Below are positions 8,834 to 16,738 of a DNA stretch of 32,729 bases, piece after piece. The position numbers and the translations under genes are program-made. The notes below the pieces were generated by a model that ran no database searches, had not been told where the DNA came from, and was given only the letters and a program-made list of their open reading frames with translations. The stretch spans positions 1 to 32,729 of the forward strand of contig JAMPDA010000020.1 in NCBI GenBank assembly GCA_023665905.1. The letters are read 5' to 3'. The DNA is from Roseburia sp. (GTDB lineage: Bacteria > Bacillota > Clostridia > Christensenellales > Pumilibacteraceae). The stretch's first letter is position 1, and each line of letters begins with the position of its first letter.

Positions 8834-9634
8834 TTAAGCGACGCCCTTTGCCGCTTTTTTGCGCCGTCTTGCGCCGACGGCATTGACGGCGACGAGCACG
8901 GCGAGCACAGCCACGAACAGCACGGACGACAGCGCGCGCAGTGTGGGATTAACTCCGCGCTTAGCGAGCGCGTTGTACAGGTAAACGGGTATCGTTTCCA
9001 CGCCGCCGTTGACGAACTTGGACACGATAAAGTCGTCGAGCGACAGTGCAAACGCCATGACGAAGCCGCCTATCATGCCGGACACGAGCTGCGGCACTAT
9101 TACGCACAGCATGGAGCGCAACGGCGACGCGCCGAGGTCGAGCCCTGCCTCGTAAAGATTGGGATTTATCTGCGACAGCCGCGGCATGACCGAAAGGATC
9201 ACGTACGGCGCGGTGATCATCGTGTGCGCTATTATAAGCGTCGCCCAGCCGTACGGCATGCGCACGGACAGGAAGAATATCATAAACGCGACGCCCGTCA
9301 CTATTTCCGCGTTTTCAAGCGTAATGTTGGCTATAAAGTTAGCGGCGGTCTTTCCCCTGCGCATGTAGTAAATGCCTATCGCCGCCGAAGTGCCCAAAAC
9401 GGTGGCGAGCGCCGCGCTCACAAAAGCGAGCACGAGCGAGTTTTTGAGCGCGCCCATTATCTCGGCGTTGGTGAACAGATCGGCGTACAGCGCGACAGAA
9501 AAGCCGCTCCACGACCCGAGCGCCTTTGCGTCGGTAAACGAGTACACTATGAGTATTATCATCGGCACGTACATTACGGCGAGCATGACGAGCACAAAAC
9601 CCCAAATCAAACCGTTCTTGACTTGTTTTTTCAC
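8834..9634 (-). CDS. potC: Spermidine/putrescine ABC permease PotC
   Basis: 266 residues with six predicted membrane segments. The EAA loop EAGLDLGASPLRSMLCVIVPQ is the contact site for the ATPase PotA. Order after potB and a shorter N-terminus identify it as PotC. The start is GTG at 9634, overlapping the potB stop (GTGA), with GGGGGG 6 bases upstream; the longer reading frame to 9766 only shadows the end of potB. It works with PotB as the transmembrane channel for polyamine uptake. Confidence 0.92.
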   Translation of the reverse strand: MKKQVKNGLIWGFVLVMLAVMYVPMIILIVYSFTDAKALGSWSGFSVALYADLFTNAEIMGALKNSLVLAFVSAALATVLGTSAAIGIYYMRRGKTAANFIANITLENAEIVTGVAFMIFFLSVRMPYGWATLIIAHTMITAPYVILSVMPRLSQINPNLYEAGLDLGASPLRSMLCVIVPQLVSGMIGGFVMAFALSLDDFIVSKFVNGGVETIPVYLYNALAKRGVNPTLRALSSVLFVAVLAVLVAVNAVGARRRKKAAKGVA

Positions 9635-10500
9635 AGCACACCCCCCACTTTGGCGTTGCCCTTGGTTATCTTGTTTGCTATCAGCACCGTCGCGGCTATC
9701 AGTATCAAAAGTATAAACGAGTACGCGGAGCCTATGTTCCAGCCGCCGCCGCTGTTGGAGAACCACTGATTGACGATATTTCCGAACATGTACGTCGAAG
9801 TGTCGCCCAAAATATCCGATATCGCAAAAGTGGAAACCGTGGGCATAAACACCATCAGCACTCCCGACACTATGCCGGGCAGCGACAGCGGAAGCCGCAC
9901 TTTAAAGAGCGTCGTGACGGCGGACGCGCCGAGGTCCTGCGACGCTTCGATGAGCGACCTGTCCATGCCCGAAAGCGCCGAATACAGCGGCAACAGCATA
10001 AACGGAAAAAAGTCGTACACCATGCCTATCGTCACCGCGACCCAGGCGGAAGAAACGTTCGTCATGTACAGCACTATTTTAACGGCGTAAGTGCGCAATA
10101 GCGAGTTGACCCACATCGGCATGATGAACAGCATGACGAGTATGAACTTGCGATTCAAAAGCGGCGTCGAAAGCGCGAGCGCGACGGGATACGCCAAAAG
10201 AAAACAAACAGCCGTCGTCAAAAGCGCTATCAAGAACGACCTGCCCATGACCTTTATGATGTTTGGCCGCGAAAAGAAATGCACGAAATTGCCTATCGTG
10301 GCGTCGCCCGTGCCGTCGGTGAACGCGTAGTACAGCATTATAAACAGCGGCACGACGACGAACACTATGCTCAGCGCCAAATACGGCAGCGAAAACGCCG
10401 TGCGCTTTATTCCGCGTATTTTGAGCTTTTTTTCCTTGACGGTCGGCGTCGCGCCGTTCTCGACAGGCGCTGCCACCGCGTTTTCCGCGCCGTTATTCAT
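9631..10500 (-). CDS. potB: Spermidine/putrescine ABC permease PotB
   Basis: 289 residues: an N-terminal cytoplasmic stretch of about 30 residues, six membrane segments, and the EAA loop EASQDLGASAVTTLFKVRLP. It forms the translocation pore with PotC. The ATG at 10500 overlaps the 3' end of potA by 8 bases and has AAGGAGG 6 bases upstream, lying inside the last codons of potA, so translation is probably coupled. Confidence 0.93.
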   Translation of the reverse strand: MNNGAENAVAAPVENGATPTVKEKKLKIRGIKRTAFSLPYLALSIVFVVVPLFIMLYYAFTDGTGDATIGNFVHFFSRPNIIKVMGRSFLIALLTTAVCFLLAYPVALALSTPLLNRKFILVMLFIMPMWVNSLLRTYAVKIVLYMTNVSSAWVAVTIGMVYDFFPFMLLPLYSALSGMDRSLIEASQDLGASAVTTLFKVRLPLSLPGIVSGVLMVFMPTVSTFAISDILGDTSTYMFGNIVNQWFSNSGGGWNIGSAYSFILLILIAATVLIANKITKGNAKVGGVL

Positions 10501-12055
10501 CGCCGCCCTCCTTGCCCGTCTCGACGGTTATCTCGCTTTCGCCATTAGGCGCTTCGCCTTGTTGAGCTTCGCCCTCGGGAGCTGTGCTCTGTTGAGCTTC
10601 GCTCTCGGGAACTATGCTCTGTTTTCTTGTTACGGTAAGATCGTTCGGCGATATCTTAATGCCGACGCGGTCGTCGATATCCCACTCGTCGGCGGTGTCG
10701 ATAAAGAACTCGTTGTCGTCGTCGGTGTACACCTGCACTTGATAGTAGCTGCCTTTATAGAAAGTCTGCGTCACGTTCGCGCCGACCGCGCCGTCGTCCT
10801 CGTCATCCGTAAGCTCTATCTTGTCGAACGGGACTTTCACGCGCACTTCGTCGCCCTTTTCGAGCCCGTCGGAATTGACGAACTCGAACTCGCCGCCGCA
10901 GAACTCGACCGTATTTTCGGACGTCACGACGCCGTCGAACTCATTGACGGTCTTGAGCTTTTTCATGATATGTATGCCGTTGGGTTCGACGGACAGCCAC
11001 ACCGTTTCGCCGACGGCGTATTCCGCGGTGTTCTGCACGGTGAACTGATAATTTTCGGCGAGTATTTCCATTTCGTAATAAGTACCCTTGAACACGGCGG
11101 ACACGACCTCGCCCTTGAGCGCGCCCTTTTTGCGGTCCACGGCGATATCCTCGGGCCGCACGACGAGGTCCACCTTTTCGTCCTTGCCGAAGCCCTTGTC
11201 CAAGCACTTGAACGTAGCGCCGCAGAACTCGACGGAAAAGTCCTTTTTCATCACGCCGGAAAGGATATTGCTCTCGCCGATAAAGCTTGCGACGAACGCG
11301 TTGGCGGGCTCGTCGTATATCTTTTTGGGCGTGCCGTACTGCTGAACGGCGCCGTCCGTCATTACGACTATCTTGTCGGACATGGTGAGCGCTTCTTCCT
11401 GGTCGTGCGTGACGAATATGAACGTAATGCCGATATTCTTGTGCATGGCGGCGAGCTCGAACTGCATTTCCTTGCGCATTTTAAGGTCGAGCGCGCCGAG
11501 CGGCTCGTCGAGCAACAGCACTTTGGGCTCGCAAACAATGGCGCGCGCAATGGCGACGCGCTGCTGCTGGCCGCCCGAAAGCCCGTTGATGTCGCGATAG
11601 CCGTACGACTCGAGGTTGACGAGCTTGAGCGCGCGCTCCACTTTTTCTTCTATCTCCGATTTTGTCAGCTTGCGCAGTATCGGCCTGCCCTTTTTGTCCG
11701 TTTCGCCGGTGGGTATGCGCTTGAGCTTTAGGCCGAACGCGATATTTTTAAATACGTTCAGGTGCGGGAAAAGCGCGTACTTCTGGAACACGGTGTTTAT
11801 GGGTCGCAGGTGCGGCGGCACCGTCGTCACGTCCGACTTTTCCAAAAATATATAGCCCTGCGTCGGCAGCTCGAAGCCTGCGATCATGCGCAGCAGCGTG
11901 GTCTTGCCGCAGCCCGACGGGCCGAGCAAAGTAACGAACTCGCCGCGCCTGACGGCGAGATTGATGTTATCCACCACGGTTATGCCGTCAAAGACCTTGC
12001 TGACGTTTTTGATCTCGATAATGTTATCGAACTTTTCCCTTGCGGCGGTTGCCAT
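10493..12055 (-). CDS. potA: Spermidine/putrescine ABC transporter ATPase PotA, with duplicated TOBE region
   Basis: 520 residues, well above the ~370-380 usual for PotA. Walker A GPSGCGKT (45-52), signature LSGGQQQ (159-165), Walker B VLLLDEP (179-185) and switch His 217 are intact, so it should power polyamine import. The extra length is C-terminal. The region beginning VEFCGATFKC and ending NGIHIMKK is repeated as a second copy beginning VEFCGGEFEF and ending NDLTVTRK, that is two TOBE-like domains in tandem, each about 95 residues. They are followed by an acidic low-complexity tail with repeated EAQQ/PEGEAQQ units. TOBE domains commonly sense regulators or substrate. The start has GGGAGG 9 bases upstream and lies 33 bases after the regulator stop. 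Confidence 0.93.
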   Translation of the reverse strand: MATAAREKFDNIIEIKNVSKVFDGITVVDNINLAVRRGEFVTLLGPSGCGKTTLLRMIAGFELPTQGYIFLEKSDVTTVPPHLRPINTVFQKYALFPHLNVFKNIAFGLKLKRIPTGETDKKGRPILRKLTKSEIEEKVERALKLVNLESYGYRDINGLSGGQQQRVAIARAIVCEPKVLLLDEPLGALDLKMRKEMQFELAAMHKNIGITFIFVTHDQEEALTMSDKIVVMTDGAVQQYGTPKKIYDEPANAFVASFIGESNILSGVMKKDFSVEFCGATFKCLDKGFGKDEKVDLVVRPEDIAVDRKKGALKGEVVSAVFKGTYYEMEILAENYQFTVQNTAEYAVGETVWLSVEPNGIHIMKKLKTVNEFDGVVTSENTVEFCGGEFEFVNSDGLEKGDEVRVKVPFDKIELTDDEDDGAVGANVTQTFYKGSYYQVQVYTDDDNEFFIDTADEWDIDDRVGIKISPNDLTVTRKQSIVPESEAQQSTAPEGEAQQGEAPNGESEITVETGKEGGDE

Positions 12056-12088
12056 AGAATTGACCCTCCCGTACTAAAACTTTTCCGC

Positions 12089-12649
12089 CTAAAACGACGG
12101 AGGACACGACACCCAAAGCACAACGCTCTTTCCGTCGTAAATATTTCTTATGTAATGCTTGCGGTCGGACGAAAAATAAAAGCTGTCGCCCTTTGCCGCG
12201 CGCGCCGTGCGGTCGCCAACGACGACCTCTATCTCGCCCTGTAAAACGTACCCGAACTCCTCGCCCTCGTGCGGAATGTCCGCGTCGGTCGCCGCGCCCT
12301 TTTCGAGCTCGGTTATTATCGGCTCCATCTCGTTCTTCTGCGCCGTCGGCACTATCCACGTGACGGTCTCGCCATTCGCGCTCTTGGTAAAATAATCGTC
12401 CGGCTTGAACACGACCTTGCCGTCGTAGTCGTCCGAAAAAAACTCGCGCAGGCTCGAGCCCAAAAGCGTGAGTATGTCTATGAGCGTCGCTATCGACGGC
12501 GACGTCAGATCGTTCTCTATCTGACTGATAAAGCCCTTGCTGAGCTCCGCGCGGTCGGCAAGTTCTTCCTGCGTAAGCCCGCTCTTGAGCCGCAGATCGC
12601 GCAGCTTGCCGCCTATTGAAAATTCATTTTCGCCGCTGTGTTCTTCCAC
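12089..12649 (-). CDS. XRE-family regulator with C-terminal cupin (polyamine operon regulator)
   Basis: 186 residues. Residues 12-67 form an XRE helix-turn-helix (LRDLRLKSGLTQEELADRAELSKGFISQIE). Residues 115-180 form a cupin barrel (PHEGEEFGYVLQGEIEVVVGD), the likely effector-binding part. Proteins of this build (PuuR-like) control polyamine genes, and this one is the first gene of the pot operon, so it probably regulates the operon and itself. The start is GTG at 12649 with AAGGTGG upstream. A perfect sigma-A promoter lies at 12713-12741, and an inverted repeat at the transcription start is a candidate operator. Confidence 0.9.
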   Translation of the reverse strand: MEEHSGENEFSIGGKLRDLRLKSGLTQEELADRAELSKGFISQIENDLTSPSIATLIDILTLLGSSLREFFSDDYDGKVVFKPDDYFTKSANGETVTWIVPTAQKNEMEPIITELEKGAATDADIPHEGEEFGYVLQGEIEVVVGDRTARAAKGDSFYFSSDRKHYIRNIYDGKSVVLWVSCPPSF

Positions 12650-12686
12650 TCGGACCCACCTTGTAAAGTTAAATTTATTTAAACTT

Positions 12687-12709
12687 TTTGTTTAGATTAA
12701 GTAAACAAA
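12687..12709. promoter_or_regulatory. Candidate operator at the pot transcription start
   Basis: Perfect 8 bp inverted repeat TTTGTTTA (12687-12694) and TAAACAAA (12702-12709), spaced by 7 bases, spanning the predicted +1 (about 12706). Its position and symmetry fit repression by a dimeric helix-turn-helix protein such as the XRE-cupin regulator it precedes. Confidence 0.55.
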
Positions 12710-12712
12710 CAG

Positions 12713-12741
12713 ATTATATAGCATATATGCGCATATGTCAA
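12713..12741 (-). promoter_or_regulatory. Perfect-consensus promoter of the pot operon
   Basis: Minus strand TTGACA (12736-12741), 17 bases, TATAAT (12713-12718). Both hexamers match consensus exactly. The spacer holds the palindrome ATATGCGCATAT (12725-12736). An unusually strong promoter suggests that the operon is controlled mainly by repression. Confidence 0.9.
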
Positions 12742-12796
12742 ACAAATACACGCCCGTTTTGCGGAATTTTTCTCTTTTTTTCGGCAAAAAAACAGC

Positions 12797-12810
12797 TCGG
12801 CATATGCCGA
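12797..12810. other. 14 bp perfect palindrome
   Basis: TCGGCATATGCCGA lies about 90 bp upstream of the pot transcription start, between that promoter and repeat block II. It could be a distal operator or the remnant of a terminator. There is no further evidence. Confidence 0.35.
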
Positions 12811-12815
12811 ACGGT

Positions 12816-13284
12816 GAAGTGAAGATGTAATAAGGAAAAGTGAAAAGGTGGACGGTGGTTGGCTGTGCAACTATGTGGCAAGCCCAACCACCGTTTTGCA
12901 TAATCAATGTTGCAAACTCAAACCAACTCCTTGTCATTTCGACCGTTGCGGCGAAAGCTTTTTCTTCCCGATGTCATTTCGACCGGAGCGAGCATAGCGA
13001 GCGGAGCGGAGAAATCTAGCGGCTTTGCCGCGCATGGCGGCGCAAGCCGCGAGTGAAGATGTAAGGGTGAAAAGTGAAGAAGTGGTCGGTAGTTTTGCTG
13101 CACAACCTTGCGGCGGATCGCCTGGATCTCTCCGCGCGCATTGCTCCGCAATGCTTGGTCGAGATGACAAGATGTTTGTTGTGCCGCTTCACCCAATGTC
13201 GCAAACTCAAACCAACTCCTTGTCATTTCGACCGGAGCGAGCGACAGCGAGCGGAGCGGAGAAATCTAGGCGCGAAGCGCCGCA
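12816..13284. repeat. Interspersed repeat block II (three full units, one fragment)
   Basis: Units: fragment 12931-12955 (-), 12972-13034 (-), 13110-13169 (+, interior with GCATTGC/GCAATGC hairpin), 13221-13284 (-). The module AGTGAAGATGTAA occurs at 12818 and 13052, and GCAAACTCAAACCAACTCC precedes two minus units. No terminator is seen for the downstream flavodoxin gene and no gene is supported inside. Confidence 0.85.
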
Positions 13285-13346
13285 TTGCCAATAGTTCAGC
13301 CTCGCCACTGCACCGCCAGCACGCGCTACCTACGCCGCCGCGTTTA

Positions 13347-14009
13347 CTATTTCTTCAGTTTTTTCTTGAGCGCGCGCTTCGCGTCGTCGGGCGCATTGGC
13401 GGCTTTTTCCATTTCATCGAAGAACTGTTTTTCCTGTTCGGGATCGGTTATTTCGGGCGGAGAGAACAGCTCGGCGTTGACGGGCTTGCCGTCGAGATAA
13501 TCGATAAGCGGCTGGATATTCTCGCGCTTGACGTCGTCAAACGGCTGTGCCGCGGCGTTCTTGAACGCGGTGTCGCTGTCGTCCAGCACCTCGGACATGT
13601 TTATGCGGCGCAGCGTCAGTGTGACGCCCATTTTTTCGGTGCGCGAAAGCTCCTCGAAGTCGAACCCGCCGCGCGCGTAGAACACCGGCACGAACTTTTC
13701 GTACATAACGCTTATCGACGCGTCCTTGATGCGCGCAGGTATGTCCCGACTGAACGGCGCAACGCCCACGCCGCACACGATCAGCTTTTTGTATATCGCC
13801 TCGACGTACTTGGCAAACTTGTTCATGCCGACGGGCGAATATCCGCGCAACGCCGATATGAACAAAATTTTATCGTACGCGCCGAACATGTCCGCGCGCA
13901 CCTTGTCCGCCGGAACGGCGTCGCAACCGAGCGCATTGCCGATGATATCGACATAACGCTTTACGTACCCGTGTGCGGACTTGAAAACTATCAGCAACTT
14001 GCCCTTCAT
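13347..14009 (-). CDS. Flavodoxin-domain protein
   Basis: 220 residues. The N-terminus KGKLLIVFKSAHGYVKRYV has the flavodoxin pattern: a beta strand followed by the phosphate-binding loop (S-A-H-G-Y-V, 11-16). The body resembles the flavodoxin_5 type found in protoporphyrinogen-oxidase-like and related clostridial proteins. The C-terminal ~60 residues are charged and Lys-rich and lie outside that domain. It is probably an FMN-binding electron carrier or oxidoreductase of unknown partner. The ATG at 14009 is chosen over 14069 because the promoter (-10 at 14037-14042) lies inside the longer frame and GAGAGG precedes 14009. It is a single-gene unit between two repeat blocks. Confidence 0.75.
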   Translation of the reverse strand: MKGKLLIVFKSAHGYVKRYVDIIGNALGCDAVPADKVRADMFGAYDKILFISALRGYSPVGMNKFAKYVEAIYKKLIVCGVGVAPFSRDIPARIKDASISVMYEKFVPVFYARGGFDFEELSRTEKMGVTLTLRRINMSEVLDDSDTAFKNAAAQPFDDVKRENIQPLIDYLDGKPVNAELFSPPEITDPEQEKQFFDEMEKAANAPDDAKRALKKKLKK

Positions 14010-14036
14010 ACTCGCCTCTCTTGCGTTTGTGATATA

Positions 14037-14065
14037 ATTGTACCACACCTCGCCGCAATTTACAA
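14037..14065 (-). promoter_or_regulatory. Promoter of the flavodoxin gene
   Basis: Minus strand TTGTAA (14060-14065), 17 bases, TACAAT (14037-14042) with an extended TGG. The -10 lies in a near-palindrome (GTGGTACAA / TTATATCAC, 7 of 9 matches) that shares its TGTGGTA half with the promoter at 1692-1720. Confidence 0.65.
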
Positions 14066-14080
14066 GCATTTGTATTGAGT

Positions 14081-14591
14081 TAAGATGTAAAAAGGTATAG
14101 TGAAAAGATGGTCGGTGGTTTTACCGCTTCACCTTGCGGCGGTTCGCCTGGATTTCTCGACTTCGCTCGAAATGACATGGGTGTGTGCGAGGCATGATTG
14201 ATAATAGCATGCTCCGCTTTATTATACGCAGATAAGCCCAACCACCTTCATGTCATTTCGACCGGAGCGAACGCAGTGAGCGGAGCGGAGAAATCCAGCG
14301 GCTTTGCCGCGCATGGGTATTGTAAAGCTTTTCCGCTTTGCGGCGGAACGCCTAGACCTCTCGACTGCGCTCGAGGTGACAAGATGTTTGTTTTGCCGCT
14401 TCACACAATGCTGTAAACTCAAACCACCGTCTTGTCATTTCGACCGGAGCGAGCATAGCGAGCGGAGCGGAGAAATCTAGGCGCGAAGCGCCGCACTTGT
14501 ATATTGTGCGGCGGAATAAACTTCCCTACTCTGCGGCTACGCCAAAGATCTCTCCGCGCGCATTGCTCCGCAATGCTTGGTCGAGATGACA
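14081..14591. repeat. Interspersed repeat block III (five units)
   Basis: Units: 14136-14177 (+, short interior but ATTTC/GAAAT stem), 14251-14313 (-), 14340-14381 (+, ACCTC/GAGGT stem), 14433-14495 (-), 14533-14591 (+). A second-tier module with AATAGCATGCT and GCAGATAAGCCCA precedes the unit at 14251. No gene is supported. Confidence 0.85.
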
Positions 14592-14623
14592 TGATGTTTG
14601 TTTTGCCGCACCACATAATATTT

Positions 14624-15511
14624 TTAATCTTTGTAGTTCGTATCTGATTTGGGAGTATCGGATATTTGCAAAATGTCCTTGTGCGTAACTTCCAATGATT
14701 GTTTATCCCTTGCGTTCTGCGAAGTCACCACCGATTGTCCTATCCTTTTTTCGACTGCGCGTCGTGCCTCTTTTGCCGTAGCGCCACCCTCTCGCGCTAT
14801 ATCTTGGCTTTCAACAAAAGTAGCAGGCTGTTCCATCTGCGAAAGCCGCGTTGTTGTGGCTTCCGCGAGCATATTCAAAATCAGCTCCAAATCGGTCATG
14901 TTATCGCGCAAATTTTCCTTCTTCAACCCTTTTAGCTCTTTGTATTCTCTTACTGTGTGTCCGCTCCAAGCAACCGTCATTTCGTCGGTAAGCATCGCGT
15001 ATTCCTTATCTTTAGTAATGCCGCGCGCCTGCCACTCGTCTGTGAGTTCTTTGCGGACTTTTACGGACATCATGCGCTGAGTTATCCAATCTTCGGGATA
15101 ACCCTTTTTTCTGTAATATTCGACGCCGCGATGTATCGCCTTTTCGGGGTCGGCTATTTCATCCAGCCGCTCACTCCCCACTTGCGCGAGCCAAACCTTG
15201 AACGGCTCGGCTTTGGGCGACGGTATAGACTGAATTAAACGAAGTATGCCCTTTGTATCCAAGACGTCCGTTTTGTAATATTTTCCGTCAGAAGATTGTA
15301 ATTTCAGTTGGTGACAAATTGTCACCAACTCACTGCCTTCTGCTTTAAGTCGCTGTTTAAGTTTGTTCCAATATTTCCGTCCCGTCAAATAATCTACGCT
15401 ATCCGTAAGCACGGCAACTACGTCCACGACCGAGAAATACCATTCTTCCTCGTCGGGATTCCATAATGTTCGAACTTGTTTGCTTTCAAATACTTTTATC
15501 TTGTTTTCCAT
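14624..15511 (-). CDS. Bro-N domain protein (phage antirepressor-like)
   Basis: 295 residues. The first ~110 residues match the Bro-N fold (VRTLWNPDEEEWYFSVVDVVAVLTDS, then YWNKLKQRLKAEGSELVTICHQLKL and DTKGILRLIQSIPSPKAEPFKVWLAQVG), a DNA-binding domain of phage antirepressors and baculovirus Bro proteins. The remainder is charged and resembles the C-terminal part of chromosomal Bro-N proteins common in gut bacteria; its role is unknown. ATG 15511 has AGAGG 8 bases upstream; the longer frame to 15580 overlaps the promoter. No phage genes surround it. It stands alone between repeat blocks III and IV, which suggests an acquired or domesticated gene. Confidence 0.8.
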   Translation of the reverse strand: MENKIKVFESKQVRTLWNPDEEEWYFSVVDVVAVLTDSVDYLTGRKYWNKLKQRLKAEGSELVTICHQLKLQSSDGKYYKTDVLDTKGILRLIQSIPSPKAEPFKVWLAQVGSERLDEIADPEKAIHRGVEYYRKKGYPEDWITQRMMSVKVRKELTDEWQARGITKDKEYAMLTDEMTVAWSGHTVREYKELKGLKKENLRDNMTDLELILNMLAEATTTRLSQMEQPATFVESQDIAREGGATAKEARRAVEKRIGQSVVTSQNARDKQSLEVTHKDILQISDTPKSDTNYKD

Positions 15512-15551
15512 TGTAAAATACCTCTTACATGGCTTGCCACCACGCACATTA

Positions 15552-15580
15552 AGTATAGCATATACACGCGAATATTTCAA
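15552..15580 (-). promoter_or_regulatory. Promoter of the Bro-N gene
   Basis: Minus strand TTGAAA (15575-15580), 17 bases, TATACT (15552-15557) with extended TGC. The leader is about 34 bases. Confidence 0.75.
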
Positions 15581-15638
15581 TATCTTTTCTCACTACAACG
15601 CAAGTAAAAAAGTGACGGCGGTTTGGATGTGCGGTTCT

Positions 15639-16600
15639 GCGGCGGATCGCCTGGATTTCTCCACTACGCGCTGACGCGCTCCGGTCGAAATGACACAAAT
15701 AATAAAGGCTTCCGTCGCAAAGGTCGAGATGACAATTCAAGTGAAGTAATAAGGAAAAGTGAAGAAGTGCGGCGGTTTGATCGCTTCACTCAATGTCGCA
15801 AACTCAAACCAACGTTTTGTCATTTCGACCGGAGCGAGCATAGCGAGCGGAGCGGAGAAATCTAGGCGCTTTAGCGCCGCATTGCCACAAGAACAGCTTT
15901 ACATTCCTGCGGCAGTTCGCCTAGACCTCTCGACTGCGCTCGAAGTGACAAAACGTTTGTTTGGGTGTACGGTTCTGCGGCGGATCGCCTGGATCTCTCC
16001 GCGCGCATTGCTCCGCAATGCTTGGTCGAGATGACAAGCTGTTTGTTTGACAAAACATGATTAATAATAGCATGCTATGCTGTAATGCAAGCAGATAAGC
16101 CCACATCAACTCCTTGTCATTTCGACCGTTGCGACGGAAACCCTTTCCACCCGATGTCATTTCGACCGGAGCGAGCATAGCGAGCGGAGCGGAGAAATCT
16201 AGGCGCTTTAGCGCCGCATTGCCACAAGAACAGCTTTACATTCCTGCGGCGGATCGCCTAGACCTATCGACTGCGCTCGAGGTGACAAAATGTTTGTTGG
16301 GGTGCGCGGTTCTGCGGCTACGCCAAAGATCTATCCGCGCGCATTGCTCCGCAATGCTTGGTCGAGATGACATGACGTTTGTTTTACCGCTTCACTCAAT
16401 GTCGCAAACTCAAACCACCGTCTTGTCATTTCGACCGGAGCGAGCGATAGTGAGCGGAGCGGAGAAATCTAGGCGCGTCAGCGCCGCATTGCCAAAGGAA
16501 CAGCTTTCCCTTTCTGCGGCGGTTCGCCTAGACCTCTCGACTGCGCTCGAGGTGACAAAACGTTTGTTGGGGTGCGCGGTTCTGCGGCTACGCCAAACCA
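15639..16600. repeat. Interspersed repeat block IV (nine units, three fragments, with a 337 bp-period duplication)
   Basis: Plus units: 15639-15695, 15909-15950, 15977-16036, 16246-16287, 16314-16372, 16516-16557. Minus units: 15818-15881, 16155-16218, 16424-16488. Fragments: 15721-15734, 16115-16140, 16584-16600. The order minus / short plus / long plus recurs three times; 15827-15912 and 16164-16249 are identical over about 86 bases. This is the largest block and fills the 1.2 kb between the Bro-N and lipoprotein genes. No gene is supported. Confidence 0.88.
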
Positions 16601-16658
16601 GCCGCCACTCCTTCCCTCCCCCACCCCACGCACACATCACTATCAATTTCCCCGCACG

Positions 16659-16684
16659 AAAAATCCCCGACATAGTCGGGGATT
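16659..16684 (-). terminator. Intrinsic terminator of the Ig-like lipoprotein gene
   Basis: 10 bp perfect stem (AATCCCCGAC 16662-16671, GTCGGGGATT 16675-16684) with a 3-base loop and a T5 tract on the minus strand, about 55 bases past the stop codon. Confidence 0.9.
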
Positions 16685-16738
16685 GATCTGCTTTCCGTTA
16701 TTTTTGCATCGGCATGGTGTAATTAATTCGACAGTCGA

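Noticed and set aside
12931..13284. Short ORFs with RSARYARSGRND-like translations in the repeat blocks
   Set aside because: They are translations of the repeat itself, occurring in every block and in several frames, without ribosome sites.
15639..16600. CRISPR array
   Set aside because: Units occur in both orientations, vary in length and interior, and spacing is irregular with repeated spacers. No cas genes are in the window.
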